Part shown: in pieces, positions 46,724 to 58,509 of the stretch
Layout of the letters: every line of letters starts with the position of its first letter
How positions within the stretch are numbered: the first letter of the stretch is position 1
The notes under the pieces: generated by a model
What the model was told of the DNA's origin: nothing
What the model saw: only the letters and a program-made list of their open reading frames with translations
Databases searched by the model: none
Assembly (NCBI GenBank): GCA_036435485.1
Contig: CM071596.1
Coordinates: forward strand, 14,474,001-14,538,000
DNA length: 64,000 nt
DNA from: Saposhnikovia divaricata
Taxonomy: Eukaryota > Streptophyta > Magnoliopsida > Apiales > Apiaceae
Direction: 5' to 3'
Made by a program: the position numbers and the translations under genes

Positions 46724-49700
46724 ATGACCACCAAAGCTTTTACTGCTCAAGGGTTATTGTTTTTTCCTAATAATTATGCGGCCCCATTGAACAATGCAAA
46801 CGTTCCAGAGGCGTTTCATTTGATTCAAAACTTCTTTCGGGATTCAGAGATTGGTACAGCTCTAATCGAACCACCAACGCTTTCTGCCACGCAGATTGCT
46901 ACTTTCTGGAAGAACTCTACTTATGATGATGGAGGAGAGGATGGGAATCCTTCAATCATTTTCACATATGAGGAGACAGAGTATGTGATTACTCCAGCTA
47001 TAGTCAGAGAAACCATGGGTTTTGATACACACACTTCCTACAGTGTTGTTTCTGACAATACCCTAAAAGAGATGTTGCAGCAACTTGGGTTTTCAGGTCC
47101 TTTAGACAAACTTGGTAATGTGAAAAGGCCAAAGCTAAGGAAGGAGTGGAGTTTCTTCTTCGATTGTATAACAAGGGCCTTTGGAAAGAAAGTCACAAAC
47201 TGGGATGCTATCCCTACTGACAGTCTAAAAATTGGGTATTCTCTTCTCTATGGAAGTAATTATTATTTTGGTAGACTTGTTTTAATGAACATAGGTGATA
47301 GATTGTCAGAGTCTACTACTGTCTACTTTGCTAGATTCTGTCAATTACTATTCTCTACTTGTGTGCCTAATGTTGAAATTGCTGAGGATGATGTTATTCA
47401 ACCTTTTAAAGTCAATAAGAGGATATTCTCTGATTTGACTAACAAGGATATCAACAAGGAGCAATTACCTGACTTGGTTTTGCCTCTTGCTCTTCAAAAT
47501 TTCCTACATCAACCTCAAGAACCACAACAGCCTGAACCACAACAGCATGAACCTACAAACACTGAACCTCAACAACCTGTAAACCTTGAACAAAATCCAA
47601 ACACTGCACCACAACAACCTACAAACACTCACACTCAAACTCAAAGTCAACCTCAACCTCAACCTGAACAACAACCACCACCTACAAAGACCAAATCAAA
47701 ACTTGGAGGTAGAACAAAGCACACAGCAGAAAATACACAGCATAGATCTGCTAGAGCCAAAAAGGAATCTACTAAAGCTAAAAAGGAGTCTGTCATGCCT
47801 AGAAGAAAGGAGAGAGCAAACAAACCTCCATCACCATCTGTTGTTGAAGATTCTACTGAAGAAGAAGAGATAGTTGAGGTGCCTCAAGCTAAGAGGAGAA
47901 AGTTGATACTTGATGAGTCTGATGAGGAGATGAACTTTGAAGCTCCAGAGGTGATTTCTAAGGAAATACCTACTGTTGAGGTACATACTACAAAAGAAGC
48001 TGTCCATACAACTGAAAATGTACAAATGGATGAGGCAAACAGAGATGGTTTTACTGCTATGGATGATTTTGTTGAAACATTCATACCATTCTCTAATCAC
48101 ATTGATATTCCTCTCTCACCTGTCATTGCAAATTCTGGAGAAACTGGTGCAGCTGATCAGCCTACTGTAATACTTGATGAAACAGTAGCAACTCATACTG
48201 AGTTATTCTCTGATGCTCACCAAACTACTGAACAAGGTGAAGAAGTTGAACAAGGTGACATTGCAAAGTCTGTTGAAACTAGAGAGCAACCTGCAGAGAA
48301 TGTTGCTGATGAAACTGCAGAGAATGTTGTAGAGACTGTTGTTGAAACTGTTGAAGCTACAGTGCATATTGATGATATTGATGCAGATGCAGATGCTGAT
48401 GCTGAAGATGAAGGAAGTGCAGAGTCAAACTCTTCTCAGAGTATACCAGTACAAACGGATGCTAAGCACACACCTTTTTCTTAACCTTCACATGCACATG
48501 ACATTGAAGCAGAACATTTTGCCAAGTATTCGAAGGATTTGTATAAGTCTGATTGCATTTTTAATACTGGAAGAGCAGCTAAATTTGTGCATCAATCTGC
48601 TAACAAGATTTCAAATCCTGATATTCTCTCAAGTCTGCAAGCAACTATTGTTCAAGTCAAGACACTGAATGAAAGGTTTGATGAGTCTCAAAAGGCAATT
48701 ATTGATCTGAGAACTGATGTTGTTGCTCGAGACATGACCATGCAGAGAGATAATCAAACAAAGTTTAAGACCATTTCTAAAGCTCAAGAAACTCTGTTTC
48801 AAAGACTAGGTTAAGTTGAACAGAATCAGACTGTCTTGTCTAGTAAGATTGATTCTATTGCTAACTTCTTGGAGCTGATTACATCAATTTTGATTCCTGA
48901 TGATGTCAAAAAGGGGGAGAGAGTTGCTAAGTCTAAATGCAGGCAATCTCAAACTCTGACTAAGAAGGATGATACTGAAGATGGAGGAGCAAATGACAAA
49001 GGCAAGAGATTAAGAGCTGATCAAAATCTAAGTCTGAGATCTGGCAAGTATTCTAAATCAAAGTTTGATGGAATAAACACTGATGCTCAGGGTACTTCAA
49101 AAACCAGGGGTTTGTTATTCACTGAAAATCCACAGACTGATGAAGAATTGGCTGCTAGATTATTTCTGGAAGAAAATGAAGAAGGAGTTACCAATGAAGA
49201 CATTCAAGCTGAAGAAAAGAATCTACAAGAAGAACATCAGAAAGCTTTGAAGTCTGGAAAATTCAAGAAGCAAGAAAAAGCTCCTAGGCCTGTTCTTAAA
49301 GGCATTGTTATTAAGGAAAATGTTGGTGCTGATCAAAGGTCACAAGTGTATAAGAAACCAACAGAAGCAGAAGCTAAATTGAAGCTGAAAGGCATTGTTG
49401 AAGAATGGAAGGTTTCAAAGAAAGTGAATACAACCTCTGTTGCTACACAAGTTTTACAGAAACCTTTATCTACCCAGATGCAAATGGTTTTTGGAAAACC
49501 AACACTTCATGATCCAACTCTGATGACTGGAGGTACTACTGATATTCTACATGGCAGAGCCTTAATGGGTAAGCTAGGAAGAGATAAAGCTGGCTTGGGC
49601 ACACATAGAGAAGTTAGAATGAATACTGGTCCTCGAGATCTTTCATCACTGGCTATTCCAGGTCTTGGTGTTACACAGGAGAGTTTAGATAGACTGGAAT

Positions 49701-50254
49701 CAGTACAGTTGATTCATCAAAGAAGTTTGAACAAAGATTTTCTGCTGTATTTCATGGAAGATGGTACTGTGTACAAAATTGGTGAGTATGATCTTGATTT
49801 GAAGTTATGGGAGGAATTAGAATATGTTTTATATATCTTCAAAGTGAAAAATCGACGGACTCAGCTAGCTGCAAATGTGCTCAGAAAGAAGATGCTGCAT
49901 AATTTGGCAGTTAGAGGTATGAAATACAACAGTCAGTATGTCCCAAAGTACAGAGATTATCATGGGAATATTGTTGAGATGAAGAAGGATAGTGCTAAAC
50001 TAAAGATAGATCTGGGTATAACAGTTCCTGATTTTAACTTAGAGTCAGAGAAAGCAAAATTCATCAGACTGGGTAATGAAATGAGAAGAAACAAAATCTA
50101 TTCTCTAAGATCTGCTATCTACCAAACTGGTGAAGATGATCCTAATCTGAAAGAGATCAAGGAAGTTATGCAGACAGAACTTGAAAATGCAGAAAGAAGA
50201 TTACTTATAGACTATCTCATATCAACACCAGAAGTTGAGGAAATTAAGGAATAA
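46724..50254 (+). pseudogene. retroelement ORF of unknown function, 1,176 codons, two in-frame stops
   Basis: One frame runs from ATG 46724 (MTTKAFTAQGLLFFPNNY) to TAA 50254, stopped only at TAA 48482-48484 and TAA 48812-48814. An ATG at 46643 would add 27 mostly hydrophobic residues and looks less natural. Residues about 1-250 form a compact domain (FHLIQNFFRDSEIGTALIEP, REWSFFFDCITRAFGKKV, YFARFCQLLFSTCVP), of a type I associate with uncharacterised plant transposon proteins. Next come a Pro/Gln-rich linker (about 260-320), a Lys-rich region with KRRK, and an acidic tail before the first stop. A coiled-coil-like stretch lies between the stops. The last 470 codons end in a second conserved-looking region (MGKLGRDKAGLGTHR, LESVQLIHQRSLNKDFLLYF, LWEELEYVLYIFKVK). 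No zinc knuckle, protease or polymerase motif was seen. It could be gag-like, envelope-like or an accessory protein. Confidence 0.72.
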
Positions 50255-50393
50255 AGCTCTGTAAGAATTTTCTTGTTTTTTTAGATTTTGTTAAGTAGAA
50301 GTTTAAACTCAGTTTGTATATTAAACACTGTATTTGTTTATTTGTTTTGACATCATCAATTATTGTAAACTTGTGCATTTTTGCTAATGAATA

Positions 50394-50406
50394 AGTTGGG
50401 GGAGAT
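50394..50406 (+). other. polypurine tract before the 3' LTR
   Basis: AGTTGGGGGAGAT abuts TGTTAGATATAATT. Confidence 0.75.
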
Positions 50407-50935
50407 TGTTAGATATAATTGTGTGAATAATAATCAGTGTTTAAGTGTTACAGTGAATTATCAGAGTTTAGCTGGAAGCAATCAGAGTTTAGTTAAACGC
50501 TGACAGATGGAAGCTCGACAGAGTTTGTTAAACTCTGTCTGGAGGAAGCGTCTACTGGTCAACAGTGTTTGAAGAATTATTGAAGATAATTATGGAAGCA
50601 ATATCTTTGAAGATTGAATAGCTGTCAAAGAGATTGTGTTGACTAAGGAGACGTGTAGCAATCGTAATTGATATCAATTGTATAGCTAATTTATAGGAGT
50701 ATCAATTATAGATTGTATAGCAGCTGTAAATATTATAAATACAGTTAGGTTAACCCTAGAAGGGTATCAATCGTGTAACGCAATATTATTCATTGTAACC
50801 TAAGCAGCCCTCTGTGATATTTTACATCACTAAGAGAGGAGTTATTAATTCCAAACAGTTTTTAATTGTTTAAACGTGTGTTTTCTTGTTAATCTCTCAT
50901 ACAATCTTGATTATAATTGTGTATTCGGCCTAACA
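50407..50935 (+). repeat. 3' LTR of the truncated retroelement
   Basis: 529 bp, TGTTAGATATAATTG to CGGCCTAACA. A TATAAATACAG box lies near 50734. Confidence 0.8.
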
Positions 50936-51335
50936 GTGTCTATTCATCTTCTATCTCTTTTGTGGATGTATGAGTAGTTTGGTATTCGTATACTGAGAAG
51001 TATCCTATACTCGTCACATGCATTGATTAAAGGCATCAACTCTAAGCGAAGTATTTAATGAAGTTAGGATCCCATGTTTTCTCTTGCATAAGTAATTCGA
51101 TTCCAATTCTCGTTAGTTAATTAATTCTTAGTTGGTTAATTTGCTTTTTAGTTAATTTTAGAAAATCAAAACCCAAAGTTGTTAATTGTCTTAGCAGTGA
51201 ATAAAAACCATACATTGTTGCATAGGTGCATTAACTGAATTGAAACCTAAACCAGATCTCTGTGGGAACGAACTTGACTTATATCTATATTACTTGTGAC
51301 CACGTACGCTTGCGTGTTTTAGTGTTAACAACCAC
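50936..51335 (+). repeat. possible Athila-like LTR fragment
   Basis: Ends with CTCTGTGGGAACGAACTTGAC and CACGTACGCTTGCGTG, wording typical of the 3' part of Athila-type gypsy LTRs. No borders or primer-binding site could be fixed. Confidence 0.4.
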
Positions 51336-51509
51336 AAATGAATTCGTGGTTTCGAATCAAGGACTCAACAAACGAATTAAGGCCCTGAAGGCCACGAAAG
51401 CTAAGAAACGGGTCGTTTGAAGGTTCCATAGGAATCTCAAAAATTCAAAAATAATAAGGCTGGGAGCCCGACAAAAGCCAAAGAAACGGCCCATAAATGA
51501 AAATTGGCC

Positions 51510-52030
51510 CAAAAGATAGGAGCCTAGAACACCAACGCCCAGGAAGCTAAATCTCCTAGGCGTTGGATCAAATAAGGCCTCCTTGGTGGGGATACCCACG
51601 CCAAGGCTGGAGTAACAAGTGAAGGGTATTAAAGTTCCCACGCCAACAAGGCTTAAAATCCTAAGACAAGGTATCACAAAGTGCCTCCTTGGCGAGGTAC
51701 TCACGCCAAGGTTGTGCTAACAAATCATAAGGAAGAAAATCTCCTAGACGTGGTTGACAAAAACATCTCCTAGGCGGGGATACCCACGCCTAGAGTGGTT
51801 ATACGAATTGAGGGTGAAAAGATACCAACGCCCAGGAGGTCAAATCTCCTATGCGTGGTTGGCAAAAAGGACTCCTTGGCGTGGATACCAACGCCCAGAC
51901 TACCTACATAAAATTGAAGGCATAAAGCACCAACGCCCAGGAAGCCAAATCCCCTTGGCGTGGTTAAGTAAAGAGCCTCCTAGGCAGGGGTACCCACGCC
52001 CAGAGCTCCTCTCCAAACGACAAGTCATTT
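51510..52030. repeat. array of imperfect CCTAGGCG/ACGCCCAGG repeats
   Basis: Units of about 60-75 bp carry CACCAACGCCCAGGA, then CAAATCTCCTAGGCGTGG, then TACCCACGCC(C/T)AGA. Facing CCTAGGCGTTGG and CCAACGCCCAGG words can form hairpins. A further unit is near 52290-52325. It lies in the 3' non-coding region of the gypsy element. Confidence 0.8.
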
Positions 52031-53127
52031 TTCGAAAATTAAAGAAGGAATAAAATCCTTAAAAATTCTGAAAATATGGTAATAATGATGATAAAATAGG
52101 TAAAAATACCTATTAAATCAAGGAAAAATAAGGAAATAATTTATAAAAATTATTTCTGAGGCATAAGGCCCAATATTTTATTTTTTATAAAAGTTATCAA
52201 AAACAAAAATATTTAAAACCTAAAGGTTTAAAAAAAAAGGTGAACTGGGTTGCCACGTCTAACAGACAGGATACCCTGCACATGGAAAAGAAATGAGCTC
52301 CTGGGCGGTCATACCCACGCCCAGGCTGTATTACAAATTAAAGGGTATAAGGCTAGCAAAATTGCCATTTAATACCCCAAGTTATGCTGACTTAGAGGGA
52401 AGGCCTCTACACTTTATAATTTGACAAAAAGGCCCCTGTATGTTACAACTTGACAGAAAAGTTTTTTAACTTTTCAAATTTATAAACCAGCCCCCGCAAA
52501 ATTACCAATTGATTCTTGATGGAAGAGAAATAATTTATAAAATTATTTCCAATTAAGAAAAATACCCGTGGGAACACGAAAATTCCTAAATTATTAATAA
52601 AAATTAATAAAAATACTTGTGGGTATAGAATAATTCCTAAATTATTAGGGAAAATTAAGGAAAATATCTGTGGGTATAGAAAAATTCCTAAATTATAATT
52701 TTGGAAAAATTACAAAAAATACCTGTGGGTACATAAAAATTCCTAAAATACTATGAATAATTAAGAAAAATACTTGTGAATATACATGGAAATTCCTCAA
52801 ATATTAGGAAAAGTATAGAAAAATATGAGGAAAATTATAGAAATATTTTCTTGACAAATTGAGCGATAATTTATGCTAATAATGTATAAAAGCTCTATAA
52901 AAGTGCCAAAATTGCTAAAACCAAGCACAAGTTAAAGCCTCGAATAAGGCAAATTTTTGTAAATGTGTAGGTCGCTCCACACTTTACAATCAAGACGATA
53001 CTCATAAAACACTAGTGTACGTAATAAATCCCAGGTAAGGGAACGAAAATAAACCCCGAGTCTCGGTAAAGGCAGTTATAACTTCTACGAAAACTTGAGA
53101 TGTTTTCCCAGAAGTTGGGGGGCAAAT

Positions 53128-53637
53128 GGTATGGGTTAAAAATAAGCCCTAAGAACACAATTAATGATGTGTTAATTAGACCTAACCTGGTCCAAATACG
53201 AAACTCTTTAATAAGGCCAGAAATCCTAATTAAATATTAATTTCGTAATTAGTATTGGGAGCTAATTAACAGCTTGCAAATAAGAGTCAAATAAGGATAC
53301 AATATCTTTATGAGTAGCCTCCAAGGTACCTAATCGCACAAGGAAACTGATTTCTACAAAGAAGGATCTAGAATCGGGCCCAAGGAGGTGGCCACCAAGT
53401 ATCCTAACCCTATTCTAAGTCTTAGGCTCCCAATGCATATATAAGTGTATGACCCCTCATTCTCAGAACTATGTTGGCTTGATTTCCTAGCAATACAGAG
53501 ATACGTAGGCATCTTGTGAGGACAGTTTAGTCTCGAACGCAAGAACATCCATTAAAGCTCGAAGCTCACCATCCTTTGTATTTAATACATACAAACTCTA
53601 GCCGTAATTTACAAATCCACGTTTTTGTTCCACAACA
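53128..53637 (+). repeat. gypsy 3' LTR
   Basis: 510 bp, TGGTATGGGTTAAAAATAAG to CCACAACA, a diverged relative of the LTRs at 5076, 13813 and 43067. Confidence 0.88.
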
Positions 53638-53715
53638 AACATATAAAATATTAAAATATTAATATAATTATAGATATTAAAAAACGAGTCGTGCGTTGCA
53701 CGGGTTATAAGCTAG
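53638..53715 (+). mobile_element. Helitron 3' end remnant
   Basis: Hairpin region GTCGTGCGTTGCACGGGTT, then ATAAGCTAG followed by T, as in the complete Helitron ending at 27991. The 5' end is not visible. Confidence 0.65.
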
Positions 53716-54296
53716 TATAAACTAATAGCCGAAACATTAAAAGTTTGGTTGGTCTATCGCGCGGTATGTTAATTGTTGATTTTACTTATTTACCCTTTTT
53801 TAACGATACATGTTATTTTTACTTAATTATCCTTACTTAATTAATTACAGTTATTAATAACTAATAAATTTCCTTTTTCAGGTATACCTTTTCTATTTTT
53901 TAATAATTAATTAATTTTTTTTTCACGTAAAATAAATTATTTTTTATATTTTATCTAACTAAAATTTTTGCTTTTCTAAAAACACTTTGCACAATTATAA
54001 TTAATAAATAAAATTTTATAATTATAATTACTAAAAATTAACAAATTATTTTTTCAGCTAAAATACGTTATCTTTTCAATTTTTTACTTTTTTCCAGTAA
54101 AACCTATTCTATATTAAATAAAATATAATAACTAATCAGAATCACCTTTACGTTTTTAACTTTATTTAATTAAAATAAAATATTAATATTATAATAAATA
54201 ATATCTAATCGATTACGTTTTTTAGCTAAATAATATCACCTATTCTATATTTTCAAACCAAAATCCGTCATTTTTTAAAAATATCACGGAAAACAT
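53716..54296. mobile_element. Helitron body remnant
   Basis: Begins ATAGCCGAAACATTAAAAG and shares GTTGATTTTACTTATTTACC with 57522-57545 in the Helitron fragment at 57467. Neither terminus is intact. Confidence 0.5.
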
Positions 54297-54327
54297 ATAT
54301 ATATATATATAATCATTTAAAATTTTA

Positions 54328-54361
<34 letters not shown>
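54297..54361. repeat. AT-rich dinucleotide repeat
   Basis: Two (AT)n runs separated by about 20 bp. Confidence 0.9.
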
Positions 54362-54362
<1 letters not shown>

Positions 54363-54365
<3 letters not shown>

Positions 54366-54541
54366 AACCTGAGATGTATCTCAGGTAAATTACCTGAGAT
54401 ATATGGGATTTGTATGTAAAAATAGGATGGGTATTTTAGTAAATTCAGAGATTTTTAATTAGCCCTGCGGGCCCAACAAAATTTAAAGGATATTTTGCAT
54501 ATATCTTAGGAAAAGTTCACTGAGATATATCTCAGGGTCCT
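54363..54541. mobile_element. small MITE with CTGAGATATATCTCAG ends
   Basis: Inverted ends AGGGAACCTGAGATGTATCT and (reverse) AGGACCCTGAGATATATCTC. Each end is itself palindromic. 179 bp. Confidence 0.6.
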
Positions 54542-54855
54542 TTTTCTCATTCATATCTTAAAATTTTTAATTTAAATTAAAAAAAATCATTATATTAAAA
54601 AATATTCGTGCATCACATTTATAAAACATCTAAATTTAATTATTCAAATGAAATATTAAATATTTCGTTCATTGTATATGCATAAATACTTGGATTCACA
54701 TTCATCAACGTTAGCAGCTTCAATGGGGGTGGTGACTACAAAGGATAATGCTATATAAATTACAATAGTGTATTATCATGAACAAGAAAGGAATTTTCGG
54801 ATGATTTCAATTTGCTGCGTTTCAGTTGTGTGAGAGCGCTTTGCGCGTTCGGGCT

Positions 54856-55470
54856 GATCGACCAGGTTCCGTCGAGTCAACAAAGGTTTTGGATCTCGCG
54901 CAATCAGCTTCATATTTCAATTCAATTTTACATCGAGTCAACAAAGATCTTGGATCTCGCGTAATCAGTTTCATATTTCCAGTTTTACATGTGTCCTTGT
55001 CAAAACGCATGATTTTAGAGTCTTAGCTAACTCCAAAATATATTATAAACAATTAAGCTTTTAGCAAGTTATTACATTGATTTGTGTGTCAATTCCAACA
55101 ATGCTCTTTATTATGGCTCTTTATTTTATATTTTATTTATATTTCAATTCTATTTTGACAAACAATCAATAGATGAGAGAGAAGAACCACTATTTTACTA
55201 ATAAAATATTAAGTTAAGAATTACTAGTTGTTCCTAAAATAGAGGAGAGAGACGAAACTCTTAACTTTTTAAAAAATCTCTAAGAGTCTCTTGGAGCTTG
55301 ATTTTTATTCTCAATCCTCATTTTTTGAATTAAGAGCTATAATAGAGAGCCACCTGAAGATGCTCTTATGGACTATTATGTTTTGACTGTTTATTGATAA
55401 TTTTGTCAAAGAATTATTAAATTACAAATAGTGGAGGGTTCATGCACCTTGATTACTGGAGTCATGTTCT
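54856..55470. repeat. duplicated segment, copy B part 2
   Basis: Matches 22399-22610 in the same orientation. It carries an extra tandem duplication (54875-54933 and 54934-54990, each with CGAGTCAACAAAG and GGATCTCGCG) and an insertion of about 350 bp (55025-55371) ending in a GCATCTTCAGGTGG-type MITE end on the minus strand. Confidence 0.8.
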
Positions 55471-55663
55471 CTTAATTATTAAATATAAATAATTTTTTAT
55501 TATGAAAGATAAGCTCTTGCAAATATTAATATCGTATAAATTATTCTCACAAAAACCAATGAATAATGACTTTTTAAATATATGGTTTAGCAAACGTAAG
55601 TTAAAAATAGAAATCTACATCTCATGACAGCTAAGAAACTTGGATTATCGAGAAAAGGATTTG
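55471..55663. other. AT-rich intergenic DNA
   Basis: Nothing recognised. Confidence 0.4.
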
Positions 55664-55672
55664 TATAAACAA

Positions 55673-56631
55673 GGGTTAAGGAGAAAAACATACTTATCAT
55701 ATAGGTGCAGGAGCAAATACATCTTATAATTTAAAAAGGATCAAATACACCCCTATATTTTAAGTTAATGGTTCAAAAACACCCTTCTAGTTAGTTTTTT
55801 GTTAACCATGATTAGAAAATAATTTGCAATTAAAAACATTTAATATAACTAATATTATTAATTTAGTAAAGGCTTTTTACTCCCAATTGGAAATTTAAAA
55901 AACTTGGTATTTAAATATATTTTATGTTAATATATATAAAACATATACACTTAAAATAAGTATATATGTTTATTATTATTTTATGTTTAATAAATGAGAA
56001 TACTCTAAATCGTAGCAAGATAAGTTATTTTTATTGATAGTACAGTATTTTGTGATAAGGAAATAACATTAAAGTTGTGGATAATTAGTAAAATATTATA
56101 GATTTCTTATTATCATAATAAGTTGGTTTGAGATAGTTTAAGGCTCCTTTGTTTCTTTTTAATAGTTGTTTGACTTTTGTCAGGTACTTTAATGAGTTTT
56201 TAATGAGTTTTGATTGCATAGTAAATTTTATTTCCAAAATATTTTTTTGTGAATAAAAATATATAAACAAAATTTTAATTTACAAAAAGAAATTTTAATA
56301 AAGTACGCGCCAAAAATTCAAGCAATTTTAAAAGGAAACATAAGAAGTATATATTAACATGAAATATGATTTTAATTTCATGTTTTTTAAATTTCAAATT
56401 AAGAGCAAAAAAAACCTTCTAGAGTTTAGGAGTAACAATATATTAATGAAATTAGTAATATTAAATATTGTTAATTCTAAATTAATTTTTAACCATGGTT
56501 AAGAGAAAATTAACTAGAAGGGTTTGATGTACCCTAAAATAAAATAAAGGGGCATATTTGTTCTTTTTAATATTACAAGGGTGTATATGATCCTACACAT
56601 ATATTACAGGGATGTTTTTGCTACTTAACCC
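55673..56631. mobile_element. Mutator-like foldback element with long inverted repeats
   Basis: The two ends (GGGTTAAGGAGAAAAACATA and its inverse from CTACTTAACCC) stay similar for roughly 250-290 bp, including CCCTTCTAGTTA and GTTAACCATG. A 9-bp target duplication with one mismatch flanks it (TATAAACAA 55664-55672, TATAAATAA 56632-56640). No gene. Confidence 0.82.
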
Positions 56632-56641
56632 TATAAATAAT

Positions 56642-56850
56642 GGAGGTGTTTGGGGGAACTTTTTTTTAGAATAAGTCAATTTATTTTAAGACAAAGTTAG
56701 AGATTTCCAATCTTTTTCTGAAAAAAAAAAATTCAACTTATAGAATCTCAAACATATATTAAATACTTATATTAAAAAAATTATCAAAATATGAAATTTT
56801 TACCTGAAAATAAGTCCCTAAAAACTTAAAAAAAGGTGAGCCAAACAGCC
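56642..56850. mobile_element. hAT-like MITE, GGGGTGTTTGGGG family, copy 2
   Basis: Starts GGAGGTGTTTGGGGG and ends GCCAAACAGCC; sister of 23941-24159. Confidence 0.6.
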
Positions 56851-56885
56851 TAAATGACTCCAAGGTCATAAAGGGGATAGAGGAA

Positions 56886-57412
56886 GGCCATCTACACTAG
56901 TTGTGATCCAAAAATTCAAATTTGGATCATTAATTAATCCAAATTCTGATCCAAATTTCTGACCAATTCCAGTAGCGTGATCCAAAATTTTGATCCAAAT
57001 TACTATTTATATATTATATTACACAAATATTATATTAAACTATTTAATCTTAAATTTAATATTTAATCGTTATTAACTATTTATATTATATTTAATAAAT
57101 TAAATTAAATAAAGATATAAATTTTTTAATATACATAAATAATATTAAAATTGTGTCCTTAGTTAACGAAAAACACATTCATTTTATTAATTTTGTACTA
57201 TTATTAATTAAATAATTAAAAAATCATAAATTAATTTTGAATCTAATAAACTAAAAATATATAAATATCAAAATTAATATTTTAATATTAAACTAACTGA
57301 TCCATATATGGATCAGTGAATAGTGGTGATCCCATTTGCATCACTGCTATAGGAGAATTTATAGTAATCTCCCCCAAATTTGGTTCTTTGGATCATTGTT
57401 GGGCTTGCCATA
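56886..57412. mobile_element. possible MITE with GATCCAAA-rich inverted ends
   Basis: Left GTTGTGATCCAAAAATTCAA and reverse right CAATGATCCAAAGAACCAAA are similar for about 35 bp, with several further GATCCAAA words. Borders are uncertain. Confidence 0.4.
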
Positions 57413-57466
57413 AGTACACATGGAACAAAAAAATATAAAGAATTGACTTTTATGATACCTAATCTA

Positions 57467-58509
57467 TCTATACTATTATATAAAAGTCGAAACTTTAAAA
57501 GTTTGGCAGGTTGGTACGGTACTTGTTGATTTTACTTATTTACCCTTACTTAATTACAGATAAAATCCATCCTACTAACTAATTAATTTCGTTAAACATT
57601 AATTTTTTTCTATTTTTTAATAACAAAATAATTTCCTTTTTCAAATAAAATACAATATCTCTAATATTTTATCTAACTAAAATTTCTCCTTTACTAATCA
57701 ATTTCCTTTTTCAGGTTAAACATATTACCTTTTATATTTTTTAATAACTAAATAATTTCCTTCAGGTAAAATACAATATCTTCTATATTTTATCTAACTA
57801 AAATTTATTTTTTTTAAAAACACTACGAATAATTTTATTTAATAAAATAACATAATTGTATTATAATTACTATTAACTAATCAATTACTTTTTTCGGCTA
57901 AAACACGTTACCTTTTTTCTTTTCTCTAACTAAATTCTCTCGTTTTCCAATTACATAACGGGCGGTTACCTTTTTCAGGCAAAACACGTTACCTTTTCTC
58001 TTTTCTCTAACTAAAATTTCTCTTTTTCCAATTATATCACGGACAGTTCTATTTAATCAAAATAAAATAATAAACTTAGAATACTAATAATTAACCGATT
58101 ATCTTTTCAGCTAAAACGTACCATCTTTTTCTAATTAAATTTCCTTTTTTTTTCTAGAAAAATTACGGGCAACATTAATTTCTCATTTCTTAAAACACCA
58201 CGAGCAATTTAGTAAAATAACATTATTAAATTATAATTATTATAAACTAATCAATTATCTTTTTTACCTAAAACATGTTACCTTTTTTATTTTCTTTAAC
58301 TAAGACCTCTATTTTTCCAATTATATCACATGCAATATAATAAATAAAATAAAATAATAATTTAAAATTAGTATTAATTAACCGATTACCCTTTTCAACT
58401 AAAATTTATCATCTTTTCTATATTTTCTTATTAAAATTCCTCCTTTTCTAGAAATATCACGGATAACATTTATATAATTTTTATCAAATTATCTCATTTA
58501 AAATCTATA
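57467..58509 (+). mobile_element. Helitron fragment, 5' end present
   Basis: Starts TCTATACTATTATATAAAAG after an A. The body is AT-rich with repeated TTTTTCAG(G/C)TAAAA-like words (for example 57620-58400). No 3' hairpin appears before the next Helitron begins at 58510. Confidence 0.6.

Larger units (their letters stand above)
45291..50935 (+). mobile_element. 5'-truncated LTR retroelement with long unknown ORF and 3' LTR
   Basis: The 3' LTR at 50407-50935 and a polypurine tract before it define orientation. The left side begins abruptly inside a Stowaway MITE near 45290, and no 5' LTR or primer-binding site is seen. The interior has a non-coding 45300-46720 region and then one very long reading frame. 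No RT, integrase or protease was recognised. The LTR and purine-tract style (GGGGGAGATTGTTAGATATA) resembles copia Sireviruses. Confidence 0.75.
51336..53637 (+). mobile_element. 3' end of a Tat-type gypsy element
   Basis: Interior remnant, polypurine tract (AGTTGGGGGGCAAA, 53114-53127) and LTR 53128-53637. The sequence just before the tract (GTGTAGGTCGCTCCACACTT) matches the intronic element near 13711. All coding domains and the 5' end are missing. Confidence 0.82.

Noticed and set aside
47586..47873. Frames overlapping the long retroelement ORF (also 47831-48100 and 48339-48668)
   Set aside because: Alternative frames of the Gln/Pro and acidic low-complexity parts of the long ORF.
51510..52030. 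CRISPR-like array
   Set aside because: Repeats are imperfect, spacers are not unique, and the genome is a plant nuclear genome.
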